From the NCBI RefSeq assembly GCF_000373245.1, contig NZ_KB890739.1, positions 162,441 through 226,440 of the forward strand: 64,000 nt of DNA, read 5' to 3'. Position 1 is the first letter of the stretch; each line of letters begins with the position of its first letter. Shown in pieces: positions 1 to 7,626 of this stretch. The position numbers were made by a program, and so were the translations under genes. This DNA is from Echinicola pacifica DSM 19836. GTDB taxonomy: Bacteria > Bacteroidota > Bacteroidia > Cytophagales > Cyclobacteriaceae. The notes beneath the pieces are model-generated. The model made no database searches and was not told the DNA's origin. It saw nothing but the letters and a program-made list of their open reading frames with translations.

Positions 1-245
1 TTAAGCCATTTCCTTCTCTTTATTTTAAGGAAACACGCTTTTCCACGAACAGGGAAATCTTGAATACTCACCTCATCATAGAAGCCTTTGGAGGTGAGCT
101 TAGCTCCTTGAAGATGCTCAGGATGAATGTTCTACTCCTCTAAATAAATAAAGAAGCTATCATCTTTAAACTCTGAAGATGTGATATTGAAATAATCTAG
201 CATACCTGCTGGTAAAACTAATCTTGAAATTTCCTTCCCGTCCAT
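1..245 (-). pseudogene. ISAon1-like transposase N-terminal region, decayed and cut by window edge
   Basis: Read on the minus strand from an ATG at 245, this encodes a protein beginning MDGKEISRLVLPAGMLDYF and continuing through a TAG stop at 134-132 into residues that include SKGFYD, IQDFPVRGKA and KIKRRKWL. That pattern matches the short N-terminal-region proteins of ISAon1-type (ISL3-like) transposases common in Bacteroidota, which is recall of the family and not a search result. The in-frame stop makes this copy inactive, and the reading frame leaves the window at base 1. It lies 60 bp from a tRNA pseudogene, so the left edge is a patch of mobile-element debris. Confidence 0.6.
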
Positions 246-323
246 TTTCTTTTTTTAACAAAGAAAATCATTTCATCCCAATCCCCCAACTTTTAGGACT
301 GATCCAAGGCTTTTAAATTAAAA

Positions 324-386
324 TGGTGGAGAATATCGGATTCGAACCGATGACCTCCCCGTCGCCTGACGGGGCGCACTATCTAC
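324..386 (-). pseudogene. tRNA pseudogene (3' half identical to the neighbouring tRNA-Ala)
   Basis: On the minus strand a D-arm-like stretch (GGTAGATAGTGC) leads into a GC-rich hairpin (CCCCGTC/GACGGGG at 357-374) in place of an anticodon arm. A T-arm, acceptor 3' strand and encoded CCA follow, identical to tRNA-Ala at 431-507. The 5' acceptor strand is missing: the sequence starts directly after the T-run of the upstream terminator. The anticodon loop would be 8 nt, so a functional tRNA is unlikely. Confidence 0.65.
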
Positions 387-387
387 C

Positions 388-420
388 AAAAAAGGAAGCC
401 CTGCATTTCTGCAAGGCTTT
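388..420 (-). terminator. Terminator of the tRNA-Ala transcript
   Basis: On the minus strand AAGCCTTGCA-GAAA-TGCAGGGCTT forms a 10-bp stem (one G-T wobble) with a GAAA tetraloop, followed by CC and six Ts. It lies just downstream of the tRNA-Ala 3' end, as expected for a Rho-independent stop. Confidence 0.75.
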
Positions 421-430
421 TAAATCAAAA

Positions 431-507
431 TGGTGGAGAATATCGGATTCGAACCGATGACCTCTACACTGCCAGTGTAGCGCTCTAGCCAACTGAGCTA
501 ATCCCCC
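431..507 (-). tRNA. tRNA-Ala (anticodon GGC)
   Basis: The minus strand folds into a complete cloverleaf. The acceptor stem is GGGGGAT/ATTCTCC with the G3-U70 wobble that is the alanine identity element. The D-arm is GCTC...GAGC, the anticodon stem CTACA/TGTAG encloses loop CTGGCAG (anticodon GGC), and the T stem is ATCGG/CCGAT with TTCGAAT. The CCA end (431-433) is encoded in the DNA. It reads GCC codons. Confidence 0.96.
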
Positions 508-618
508 ATTTTTTGAGCTTTTAATAAGGGCACAAATATAGGTGTTCGGCTGTTTATAAGCAAGGAAAACCTGTTGGATATATCGTTAAGGTTTTTAAGT
601 GCTTGATTATCACCTTTG

Positions 619-1239
619 TTAATCGATATTATAATTTACCCTAGTGAGGATGCTTCTTCCCAGAGTGATTTCATCGGTGAATTCTAGCTCTCCGCCGATA
701 GGAATGCCTCTGGCAATTGTACTTACTTTCACTCCTTTTTCCTTTAGCTTACGCGTGATATAGAAGGAAGTGGTGTCGCCTTCCATCGTGGAGGGCAGCG
801 CTAAAATTACCTCAAGGACTGGCTCGTCTTTATGTGGCGAGGATATTCTCTGGAATAAGGAGTCTATTTTTAATTCGTCAGGACCAATCCCCTGGATAGG
901 GGATATTACACCTCCGAGGACATGATATAGACCGGTATATTGTGAGGTGTTTTCTATGGCCAGCACATCGGGGATGTCCTCCACTACGCAGATCAGCTGA
1001 TGCTCGCGTCGAGGACCATTGCAGATGGCGCATATTTCCTGGTCAGAGATGTTATGACAAATCTTGCAGTAAGTGGTTTCTTTCCGAAGTTTAAGAATGG
1101 CTTCAGTGAGGTTCTCCGAAATGGTCTCAGGTTGCTTGAGGAGGTGTAAGGCCAGTCTTAGCGCTGTTTTTTTTCCTATTCCCGGCAATCTACTGATTTC
1201 ATTGACCGCCTCTTCGATGAGTTTAGAGGGAAAATTCAA
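619..1239 (-). CDS. recR: Recombination mediator protein RecR
   Basis: RecR works with RecO (and RecF) to load RecA onto gapped or SSB-coated DNA in recombinational repair. The 206-residue length is typical. Visible parts are the N-terminal helix-hairpin-helix (RLPGIGKKTALRLALHLL), a four-cysteine zinc finger at about residues 58-73 (CKICH...CAIC), and a Toprim domain starting at ICVVEDIPDVLAIE. The only start that preserves the conserved N-terminus (MNFPSKLI) is a TTG at 1239; no ATG lies in frame upstream. It follows clpS by 12 bp and is probably cotranscribed with it. Confidence 0.95.
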   Translation of the reverse strand: MNFPSKLIEEAVNEISRLPGIGKKTALRLALHLLKQPETISENLTEAILKLRKETTYCKICHNISDQEICAICNGPRREHQLICVVEDIPDVLAIENTSQYTGLYHVLGGVISPIQGIGPDELKIDSLFQRISSPHKDEPVLEVILALPSTMEGDTTSFYITRKLKEKGVKVSTIARGIPIGGELEFTDEITLGRSILTRVNYNID

Positions 1240-1251
1240 TGCGTCAGGGGA

Positions 1252-1545
1252 TTAAACGATGGCAGCCTGTATGCCCGCATCCAAAATGGACTGGCATAAA
1301 GGTTTTAGTGTCTTGTGACTGCCTTTTTTGACAGCACATTTTCCTTTATAGTGAATGATTAGGGTACACTGCTCAGCCTGTTCCTGGCTATGATTGCATA
1401 CCTTGATCAGCACCTTGGTGACATGGTCAAAGGTGTTGATGTCATCGTTGAATACCACCAGGTCATTCTCCTCCGTATCCACCAAATCCTCTAGTAAGAT
1501 TTCGATTTCTTCTTCAACAGTATGTTCCAATGGTTGCATGCTCAT
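1252..1545 (-). CDS. clpS: ATP-dependent Clp protease adaptor ClpS
   Basis: ClpS recognises N-degron (N-end rule) substrates and delivers them to ClpAP/ClpCP in the cytoplasm. The 97-residue protein has an acidic N-terminal extension followed by the core with VVFNDDINTFDHV, which carries the Asn/Asp residues lining the N-degron pocket, and a C-terminal ALILDAGI-like end. It is the first gene of the clpS-recR pair. A possible -7 box lies just upstream. Confidence 0.95.
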   Translation of the reverse strand: MSMQPLEHTVEEEIEILLEDLVDTEENDLVVFNDDINTFDHVTKVLIKVCNHSQEQAEQCTLIIHYKGKCAVKKGSHKTLKPLCQSILDAGIQAAIV

Positions 1546-1549
1546 TTTG

Positions 1550-1557
1550 CAAAGTTA
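1550..1557 (-). promoter_or_regulatory. Possible -7 box for clpS
   Basis: The minus strand reads TAACTTTG, matching the Bacteroidota -7 consensus TAnnTTTG, only 4 bp before the clpS ATG. A start at the usual distance would make the mRNA almost leaderless, or would favour the second Met (MQPLEH). No convincing -33 TTG is seen at the expected spacing. Confidence 0.35.
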
Positions 1558-1599
1558 ATAATTATAAACAATTTAGCAGCCTTTATTATATAGCAGACT

Positions 1600-3057
1600 A
1601 TGAACTCAAATTTAATACTCCTGGTAATAACATCCTATTTTCTGTTGTTGTTCATTATTTCTTATTTTACTTCAAGGAAAGTGACGCAGGAAACCTTCTT
1701 TACCGGGGATCGGCAGTCTCCATGGTTCCTGGTGGCCTTTGGAATGATCGGCGCCTCCCTTTCTGGGGTGACCTTTATCTCTGTTCCTGGAGAGGTTGGA
1801 AATAGTAACTTCTACTATTTCCAGGTGGTTATGGGTTATACCTTGGGCTATTTGGTGATCGCCAAAGTCCTATTGCCTTTATATTATAGGCTGAATCTGG
1901 TGTCTATTTATGCCTATTTGGAGGATCGATTTGGCTTTTGGTCGTATAAAACAGGCGCCTTCTTTTTTATTCTCTCCAGAATTTTAGGCTCTTCCATCAG
2001 GGTATTTTTGGTTGCTGGGGTATTACAATTGATTTTATTTGATGATTGGGGAATCCCTTTTTGGGTGTCTGTGCTGATTACAGTCTCCCTGATATGGCTA
2101 TACACCCATCGTGGAGGAATCAAGACCGTGGTGTGGACGGATACTTTGCAGACCTTATTTATGCTGATGGCTGTGGGCACGGGGATAGTTTTGGTTAGTC
2201 AGGACCTGGGGATCGAAGGAGCCAAAGGCTTATTTACCTCCGTTTTTGAGGATTCCAGATCGACAATCTTCAATTGGGACTGGCAGTCTGGTACCAATTT
2301 CTTCAAGCAGTTTGCTTCTGGCGCATTTATTACCATCGTGATGACTGGTTTGGATCAGGATATGATGCAAAAAAACCTGACTTGCAAGAATATTGGTGAT
2401 GCACAAAAAAATATGCTTTGGTTTACGGTGATTTTGGTGATAGTAAACCTACTATTTTTGATGTTGGGGGTGTTGCTCTATCAATATTGTGAGGTGAATA
2501 ATATCACACTGCCCACTAAGACCGATGACCTCTACCCGATGCTTGCCACAGAGCATTTTAGCGTGTTTGCAGGGACAGTGTTTGTGTTGGGGATCATTGC
2601 CGCGGCTTATTCAAGCGCAGATTCTACGCTTACGGCTTTGACCACTTCGTTTTGCTTTGATTTCTTGGAAATTGAAAGAAAATATCCTCGAGATAAACAG
2701 CAAAAAATCCGGAAAAGAGTCCATTTAGCGTTTACTGCCCTTATGTTTCTGGTGATATTGCTCTTCCGTTGGATCAACGATCAAAGCGTAATCAACTCCG
2801 TCTTTATAATTGCAGGATATACTTATGGTCCATTATTGGGTTTATATTCATTCGGGCTGTTCACCAAGAGAATAGTCAAAGATAAAGTGGTGCCATTCAT
2901 TGCCGTGTTAGCACCACTTTTAGCCTTTCTGGTCAGTGTTAATTCTGAACAATGGCTCTTTGGGTATCGATTCGGATTCGAAATCCTTATTCTAAATGGA
3001 GCATTGATGTTCCTCGGATTATGGCTCTTCAGCCATGGAAAGGTGAGGGGATCCTAG
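1600..3057 (+). CDS. Sodium:solute symporter (SSS/SLC5 family)
   Basis: An inner-membrane Na+-coupled uptake protein of 485 residues with about 13 hydrophobic segments. Typical SSS signatures include TGDRQSPWFLVAFGMIGASLSGVTFISVPG near the N-terminus and AAYSSADSTLTALTTSFCFD in the second half. It is a paralogue of the symporter at 40621-42075, sharing long near-identical motifs. The substrate cannot be read from sequence: SSS proteins carry sugars, sialic acid, amino acids or iodide. It is divergent from clpS and ends tail-to-tail with the XRE regulator, so the neighbourhood gives no pathway hint. Confidence 0.88.
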   Translation: MNSNLILLVITSYFLLLFIISYFTSRKVTQETFFTGDRQSPWFLVAFGMIGASLSGVTFISVPGEVGNSNFYYFQVVMGYTLGYLVIAKVLLPLYYRLNLVSIYAYLEDRFGFWSYKTGAFFFILSRILGSSIRVFLVAGVLQLILFDDWGIPFWVSVLITVSLIWLYTHRGGIKTVVWTDTLQTLFMLMAVGTGIVLVSQDLGIEGAKGLFTSVFEDSRSTIFNWDWQSGTNFFKQFASGAFITIVMTGLDQDMMQKNLTCKNIGDAQKNMLWFTVILVIVNLLFLMLGVLLYQYCEVNNITLPTKTDDLYPMLATEHFSVFAGTVFVLGIIAAAYSSADSTLTALTTSFCFDFLEIERKYPRDKQQKIRKRVHLAFTALMFLVILLFRWINDQSVINSVFIIAGYTYGPLLGLYSFGLFTKRIVKDKVVPFIAVLAPLLAFLVSVNSEQWLFGYRFGFEILILNGALMFLGLWLFSHGKVRGS

Positions 3058-3515
3058 ATCTCCCCCTTTTCTATCATATTATTGAGCTTCTTCAATCTTC
3101 TGAATTGATTATCCAGCGTTTCTGGGGAGCCGTCCAAAGTGATTAGAGTAGAGAAATCCTTGAATCCGAAGGTGTCCTTCTGCATGCGCTGCTGCTTAAT
3201 GGCTGGAGTGCCGCTTACTAATTCCTGAATCGGAACTTCGTATAAAGCTGCAAGCTTGATGGCATCATCCATCTTTAAATTTGATCGGCCTTGCTCATAT
3301 CTTGAATAGGCAGTGTAATCCTTCTTGCCTAAATATTCTGCAATGTACTCCTGAGTAAAGCCTCTAAGTACTCTGTATTTTCTTAGGTTCTCAGCAATGT
3401 GTTGTTTCAATTGTTTTTCCATTTCCATTCCGCTTTTAATTTCCCTTACCTTATCACTGGTTGAAACTATCATGTTTTCATTACCGTTTCCTGAGATTTG
3501 ATGTTGTGTCTGCAT
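3054..3515 (-). CDS. XRE-family helix-turn-helix transcriptional regulator
   Basis: A 153-residue DNA-binding protein. An HTH_3 domain spans about residues 38-92 (IAENLRKYRVLRGFTQEYIAEYLG...YSRYEQGRSNLKMDDAIKLAALYEVPI). The C-terminal 60 residues are polar with no domain I recognise. Its stop shares the tetranucleotide CTAG (3054-3057) with the convergent symporter gene, so the two coding regions overlap by 4 bp. It sits alone with a 760-bp gap upstream, and its target is unknown. Confidence 0.85.
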   Translation of the reverse strand: MQTQHQISGNGNENMIVSTSDKVREIKSGMEMEKQLKQHIAENLRKYRVLRGFTQEYIAEYLGKKDYTAYSRYEQGRSNLKMDDAIKLAALYEVPIQELVSGTPAIKQQRMQKDTFGFKDFSTLITLDGSPETLDNQFRRLKKLNNMIEKGEI

Positions 3516-4279
3516 AATTTTATTCTTTAGGCTATAAATTAATATTTACAATTTTTCTGTTTTCGATTACTATAAATGTAACGAAACAACAATGTTTCAT
3601 TCAAAATTTACCCTACGCACATCTACGCAACTAGCTTAAAATGTGGTAAAAATGGTTTAAAACCATATAAAAAAGGCGAATAATACCAGTTATATATCAC
3701 CTATTTCCGCCAATTAAATGCTTGTTTGACGAAAAATCATGAAAAATTGACTCCTATTCTCTGTCATAAGAGCCTAAAAATTAGGTCGATTGCTCTCTGT
3801 TTTGGCTTTGACTTTCCTGAGTTTCGGTAATTATTCCTAAACTTTAGCTCTTCATTGCCTTAGCGAGTTTTGGAAGCTAGAAAAATTGCATCCGATTTAG
3901 ATTCGTTTTTAAGACTAATTTTAGATAAAACGACCATAATTAGCCTTTATAAATTTACCTTAGCTTTGGTCTTAAATGCGGGTAGATGAAAATCTGCCTA
4001 CCCGAACTGGTGATTTTGACTGGTGCTGGATAGACTCCCTAATAAGTGTAAAAAATGAAAGGTGGCATCCTAAGGTATCGGCTGGCTGCGCATTATAAAT
4101 ATAGTGAAGAATTGAATTGGCTGCTAAATTCCCAATGTACTCGGTATTTAATAGCAGATTCCTATACCGTCCGAGCCTACAGGATCGGTCATGGCAATAG
4201 AGACGGTGCGAATGGGGGAATTCAGGCAGGTGGAGAGTGAATACTATACTATTGGCCAGCGGCCAAAAAAAAAGCTTTA
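3516..4279. other. 764-bp gap without a recognisable gene
   Basis: No ORF here looks like a protein; those of about 60-90 codons carry no motif and sit beside or overlap the next gene. The only structure I see is a hairpin at 3979-4004 (CGGGTAG/CTACCCG), which can refold as GGTAGAT-GAAA-ATCTGCC. It has no T-run, so it is not an obvious terminator. Confidence 0.6.
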
Positions 4280-4615
4280 TCAGGTGAGTTCCCTGGAAGG
4301 ATCCCAGAATTTGCTATCGAAATCTTGTATTTTATCATTTTTGACCAGAATTCCTTCTTCCTCTAAAGCCTCTTGCATGGCGCTGGGAGTGGGGAAATGG
4401 TGTTTTCCGGTGAGTAAGCCAGATCGATTGACTACTCGGTGTGCGGGGACATCGGGGAGGCTGTGAGCGGCGTTCATCGCATAGCCCACGGTCCGCGCTC
4501 CGGATTTTGTGCCCAGATACTGGGCGATAGCTCCATATGAGCTCACTCGGCCTTTGGGGATGAGTTTTACTACCTGATATACCTGATCGAAGAAGTTATG
4601 CTTGTCTATTTTCAC
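4280..4615 (-). CDS. Alkyltransferase-like protein (ATL), MGMT fold without active-site Cys
   Basis: This 111-residue protein has the fold of the C-terminal domain of O6-alkylguanine-DNA alkyltransferase. It carries the DNA-binding IPKGRVSSYGAIAQYLG helix and the segment DVPAHRVVN, where Ala58 replaces the catalytic Cys of PCHR (P57-A58-H59-R60). Proteins of this kind bind O6-alkylguanine without repairing it and recruit nucleotide excision repair. A GTG start at 4615 overlaps the end of the upstream mscS-type gene by 20 bp, and no ATG lies nearby. The pair is probably cotranscribed. Confidence 0.88.
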   Translation of the reverse strand: MKIDKHNFFDQVYQVVKLIPKGRVSSYGAIAQYLGTKSGARTVGYAMNAAHSLPDVPAHRVVNRSGLLTGKHHFPTPSAMQEALEEEGILVKNDKIQDFDSKFWDPSRELT

Positions 4616-5483
4616 GGGATATGGAGATTATTTCTTGATGTACCGCCCAGTTTATTTTTTCTATCAAGGCCTTATTTGAGTTGATCAGCATAAATTGACA
4701 TTTTAATTTGAGGCTGTTTGCCATGATTTCTACGGTTTTGAGCGTAAAAGTATTCTTCATCAAATGCTGATCAAAGGCATTCACCGCCAGATAAAGCCGG
4801 GACTTGATCTGGTCCAAATTGGTTTCTGGCCCTAGATTTAGTTCAAAGTCAAAGGTGAGCTTCTTGCTGTTTTGCCGGGAGTGGTTGACGATTTGGGAGC
4901 TAAGGATAAGGTTGTTAGGGATCATTACGGTATCTCCTTCTTCATTGAGTATCACCAGATTGAGAAGGGTGACATCTTGAATCCTCCCCGTTTGGTCGGC
5001 GATCCTGACCTTATCCCCAAGGGATAGCTGGTCAGAGAACATGATGATGAGGCCATTGATCATATTGGTAATATAGTCCTTAGACAGTAGGGCGATCGCA
5101 GCAGCCACAATGGTGATGCTGGCGAAAAAATTCAATGGGTTTACCCCAAACAAGAACATGAGTGAGATCAGGAATACGGCCACATTCAGTATGCTGGAGA
5201 TATGATTTATCCCCAATACAAAGTTGCTTCTAAAAGGGTCAGTGGCCTTTTTGCTCAGGTAAAACCGGACCGTGATCAGTCTGCCAAGAGAGATCAGCAT
5301 ATGGCTACTGAGAAGGAAGGTCAGTGCCTTGAGGACATTGTCAGTATGACGGAAATAGGGGGTAAGAAAGGTGGAGATAGTATTGCTGAACCAAAGTAAA
5401 ATCAGAAAGCTAATAAGCTTAATGACGAAAAGGACTCTTTTTCGTTTTTCCCGGTCCTTTAAAGCAGTTTTATCGTTTGTCAT
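4596..5483 (-). CDS. Small-conductance mechanosensitive channel (MscS family)
   Basis: An inner-membrane osmotic-release channel of 295 residues. Four hydrophobic segments are visible. The last is the pore-lining helix (ASITIVAAAIALLSKDYITNM), followed by the beta domain signature MFSDQLSLGDKVRI...GRIQDVTLLNLVI and a C-terminal alpha/beta region. The length and layout are those of simple MscS-like proteins. It is the upstream partner of the ATL gene. Gating properties cannot be inferred. Confidence 0.88.
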   Translation of the reverse strand: MTNDKTALKDREKRKRVLFVIKLISFLILLWFSNTISTFLTPYFRHTDNVLKALTFLLSSHMLISLGRLITVRFYLSKKATDPFRSNFVLGINHISSILNVAVFLISLMFLFGVNPLNFFASITIVAAAIALLSKDYITNMINGLIIMFSDQLSLGDKVRIADQTGRIQDVTLLNLVILNEEGDTVMIPNNLILSSQIVNHSRQNSKKLTFDFELNLGPETNLDQIKSRLYLAVNAFDQHLMKNTFTLKTVEIMANSLKLKCQFMLINSNKALIEKINWAVHQEIISISRENRQA

Positions 5484-5680
5484 ATTTATTTCGCAAATAA
5501 AATCTTATTTTTATCAATTATGAAAAAAACAGGCAAGTGAGCAGTTTCCCGTTTAGATTCCCAGCACACTATTTGTGTAGCGGACATTGGACCATCTAAC
5601 GGCGCAAGCTAGATTTTAGATAAGAATTTTGATTGTTTTTTTAGATAGGCTAAAATTAATAAATTAACCATATATCACTT

Positions 5681-6361
5681 ATGAATAGGAATATAATTAT
5701 TACCGGAGCAGCAGGTAACCTAGGGAATGCAGTAGTGGAAAAATTTAAAAGAGAAGGTTTTAGAGTGATTGCGACGGTAGCGCCAGGGAAAGGTGATGAG
5801 CTGGAGGAGGCAAATGATATTTATGAATTGGATGTGACAGATGAGGAGAAGGTGGCGGCATTTGCAAAGGAATATACAGTGCAGTATGGCTCTGAGCTTG
5901 AGGCTATCGTTACTTTGGTAGGTGGATTTACTCTGGGAGGCTTAGAAGACACCACCAAGGCGGATTTGGAGAAGATGTTTCATCTGAACTTTTTTAGTAC
6001 CTATAATATGATGAAGGCTTTCCTGCCCGTATTCAAAAACAATAATAAAGGAGCATTTCTGATGGTGGGAGCCAAGCCAGCCCTGCAAGTTTCTGAGGGG
6101 ATAGCTACTGTGGCATACACTTTGAGTAAGAGTCTGGTGGTCAACCTAGCTGATATGATCTCTGCGGAGGTGAAAGGTACAGGCGTGAGGGCACATCTAT
6201 TTGTCCCAAGCATCATTGATACCCCGCCAAACCGAAAAGCGATGTCAGATCAGGATTTCTCGAAATGGGTGACTCCCGACGAAATCGCCGAAGCAATGCA
6301 CTTTGCGGTAGCAAACCCAAAATTGAAAAATACGACCTTCAAAATTTATGGTCAAGTATAG
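5681..6361 (+). CDS. SDR-family oxidoreductase, dihydropteridine-reductase-like
   Basis: A 226-residue Rossmann protein with the cofactor motif TGAAGNLG (residues 8-15) and the catalytic pair Y146-x3-K150 (YTLSK). The Ser normally about 13 residues before the Tyr is not present; the segment reads VGAKPALQ. Quinoid dihydropteridine reductases show the same substitution in a GAKAAL context, so I place it near that branch, although the substrate is unproven. It is followed 12 bp later by the GIN-domain gene, suggesting cotranscription. Confidence 0.82.
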   Translation: MNRNIIITGAAGNLGNAVVEKFKREGFRVIATVAPGKGDELEEANDIYELDVTDEEKVAAFAKEYTVQYGSELEAIVTLVGGFTLGGLEDTTKADLEKMFHLNFFSTYNMMKAFLPVFKNNNKGAFLMVGAKPALQVSEGIATVAYTLSKSLVVNLADMISAEVKGTGVRAHLFVPSIIDTPPNRKAMSDQDFSKWVTPDEIAEAMHFAVANPKLKNTTFKIYGQV

Positions 6362-6373
6362 TAGATTGAAAAA

Positions 6374-7069
6374 ATGAAAAACAAAGTAAAAGTACTCCTC
6401 GCATTAATTATCCTTACGTCCAGCACTTTAGTATTTGGACAGACTAGCACAGAAACTCGCGACCTGTCAGTCTTTAATTCCATATCAGTATCAAATGCCA
6501 TTGAGGCTGATCTGGTCAAAGGCGAGACCAATAGCATAGAAATCCAAGCCTCTGGAGTGGATGCCTCCAATATCCTCGCGGAAATCAAAGACCGACAGCT
6601 GGAAATTAAATTGGCCAAAGGCAATTTTGGTACTAATACCGTAAAAGTGATCCTTACTTATGCCGGTGATATCGATAAGATAGAGGTGTCCAACAGCGCT
6701 AAGGCCTTCGTAAAGGATGTATTGGCAAATAAAACCCTGGACTTACGAGTGGAAACCAGCAGCTATCTAGAAGCAAAGGTAAATGTAGCCACGCTAAATC
6801 TGGAGGGCGCTACCAACGGTAAAATGTTTCTTCAGGGAACCGCTGAAAAGCTAAATTTAGAGGCCTATACCAAATCGACGATTTCGGCTGATAAACTAGA
6901 AGTAAAAGACGCTAAGGTGAAAACCAATACTGCTGCTGAATCCGTGATCCTGGTTACCGGCTCCATCTCAGGATCTGCTGGCACTGCAGGTAAAGTGTGG
7001 TACCTGGGAGACCCAGGAAATGTGGACGTGAAGTCCAATACAGGCGGAGATATCTCTAAGAAACAATAA
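6374..7069 (+). CDS. DUF2807 (GIN domain) periplasmic/secreted protein
   Basis: A 231-residue protein with a Sec signal peptide (VLLALIILTSSTLVFGQ). The body is rich in beta strands and repeats the DLRVETSSYLEAKV / LNLEGATNGKMF / LEAYTKSTISADKLEV pattern of the putative autotransporter-adhesin head GIN domain (DUF2807). This family is abundant in Bacteroidota and has no established function. The Gly/Ser-rich C-terminus is typical. It is probably cotranscribed with the SDR gene and ends at a strong terminator. Confidence 0.85.
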   Translation: MKNKVKVLLALIILTSSTLVFGQTSTETRDLSVFNSISVSNAIEADLVKGETNSIEIQASGVDASNILAEIKDRQLEIKLAKGNFGTNTVKVILTYAGDIDKIEVSNSAKAFVKDVLANKTLDLRVETSSYLEAKVNVATLNLEGATNGKMFLQGTAEKLNLEAYTKSTISADKLEVKDAKVKTNTAAESVILVTGSISGSAGTAGKVWYLGDPGNVDVKSNTGGDISKKQ

Positions 7070-7094
7070 GGCTAATTGCTTTATTTTATACGAT

Positions 7095-7144
7095 AAGGTG
7101 TAGATAAATCTGATCCATTCAGGTCATATCTGCACCTTTTTTTG
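7095..7144 (+). terminator. Terminator after the SDR-GIN pair
   Basis: AAGGTGTAGATA (7095-7106) pairs with TATCTGCACCTT (7127-7138) in a 12-bp stem with one wobble, followed by a run of Ts. Confidence 0.85.
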
Positions 7145-7185
7145 TGCTTATTAATGCAAGGTTCTCCCTAGTGGAGCTTGTATGC

Positions 7186-7350
7186 CTATTTTTTTCGGTT
7201 TTTGATTAATAAAAATATAATGGCAAGCTCCGCCAAAACAAATCCAAAAGCAAAGAAGATTTGAGCCTGATCATTATGAATACTGCCTTTAAATAGAATA
7301 AAAAGCAAGAATATGCCGATTGCCGCAATGAAGCCTCTGGTGGTAGTCAT
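7186..7350 (-). CDS. Small two-TM membrane protein, unknown function
   Basis: Starting at the ATG at 7350 this encodes 54 residues with two hydrophobic helices (FIAAIGIFLLFILF and IFFAFGFVLAELAIIFLLI) separated by a short polar loop and closed by a basic KNRKK tail. The frame stays open to 7437, but the extra N-terminus (MIPNTEFLS...) looks non-coding, so I use the internal start. Nothing in the sequence indicates a function. It is convergent with the GIN gene. Confidence 0.6.
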   Translation of the reverse strand: MTTTRGFIAAIGIFLLFILFKGSIHNDQAQIFFAFGFVLAELAIIFLLIKNRKK

Positions 7351-7599
7351 GATGCAAAAGTAATCATTTGCAATAAAAAAACGCAAGTTTATATAATGGG
7401 TCTTCATGAGACTAAGAAATTCTGTATTAGGTATCAAATGGCGGCTGTAGATTTTAATGAACCCTATCTACTAGGTCTAAGGCTAGGTGGGGTACATTCA
7501 CGCTATCGTTCAGTGGATCCCACAGGATACGGAGAGTGATTTTTTCCAGGCCAAAGCCGGTCAATTGTCACCGGCCTTAGGAGGGGGATATTAATATGT

Positions 7600-7607
7600 T
7601 AGATTTG
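7600..7607 (+). promoter_or_regulatory. Possible -7 box for the GreA/GreB-like gene
   Basis: TAGATTTG matches the Bacteroidota TAnnTTTG -7 consensus 20 bp before the ATG at 7627. A GC-rich hairpin (GCCGGT/ACCGGC, about 7555-7575) and an AGGAGGGGG stretch lie upstream. No clear -33 element is visible. Confidence 0.4.
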
Positions 7608-7626
7608 CATTTTAGACCAAGGAAGA

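Larger units (their letters stand above)
305..464. repeat. 53-bp direct repeat carrying a tRNA 3' end (305-357 and 412-464)
   Basis: Bases 305-357 and 412-464 are the same 53-bp sequence with one difference (t319 versus c426), offset by 107 bp. The right copy is the 3' half of the intact tRNA-Ala gene plus its downstream flank. The left copy is attached to a degenerate tRNA body. Repetition of a tRNA 3' end is what integration at a tRNA gene leaves as att sites, but a local tandem duplication would look the same. Confidence 0.9.

Noticed and set aside
3979-4004. Hairpin CGGGTAG...CTACCCG considered as riboswitch or terminator
   Set aside because: It has no T-run, no adjacent gene start in a sensible place and no known riboswitch signature.
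4055-4466. Plus-strand frames of 61 and 91 codons before and over the ATL gene
   Set aside because: One lies in non-coding sequence without motifs, and the other is antisense to the well-supported ATL gene.
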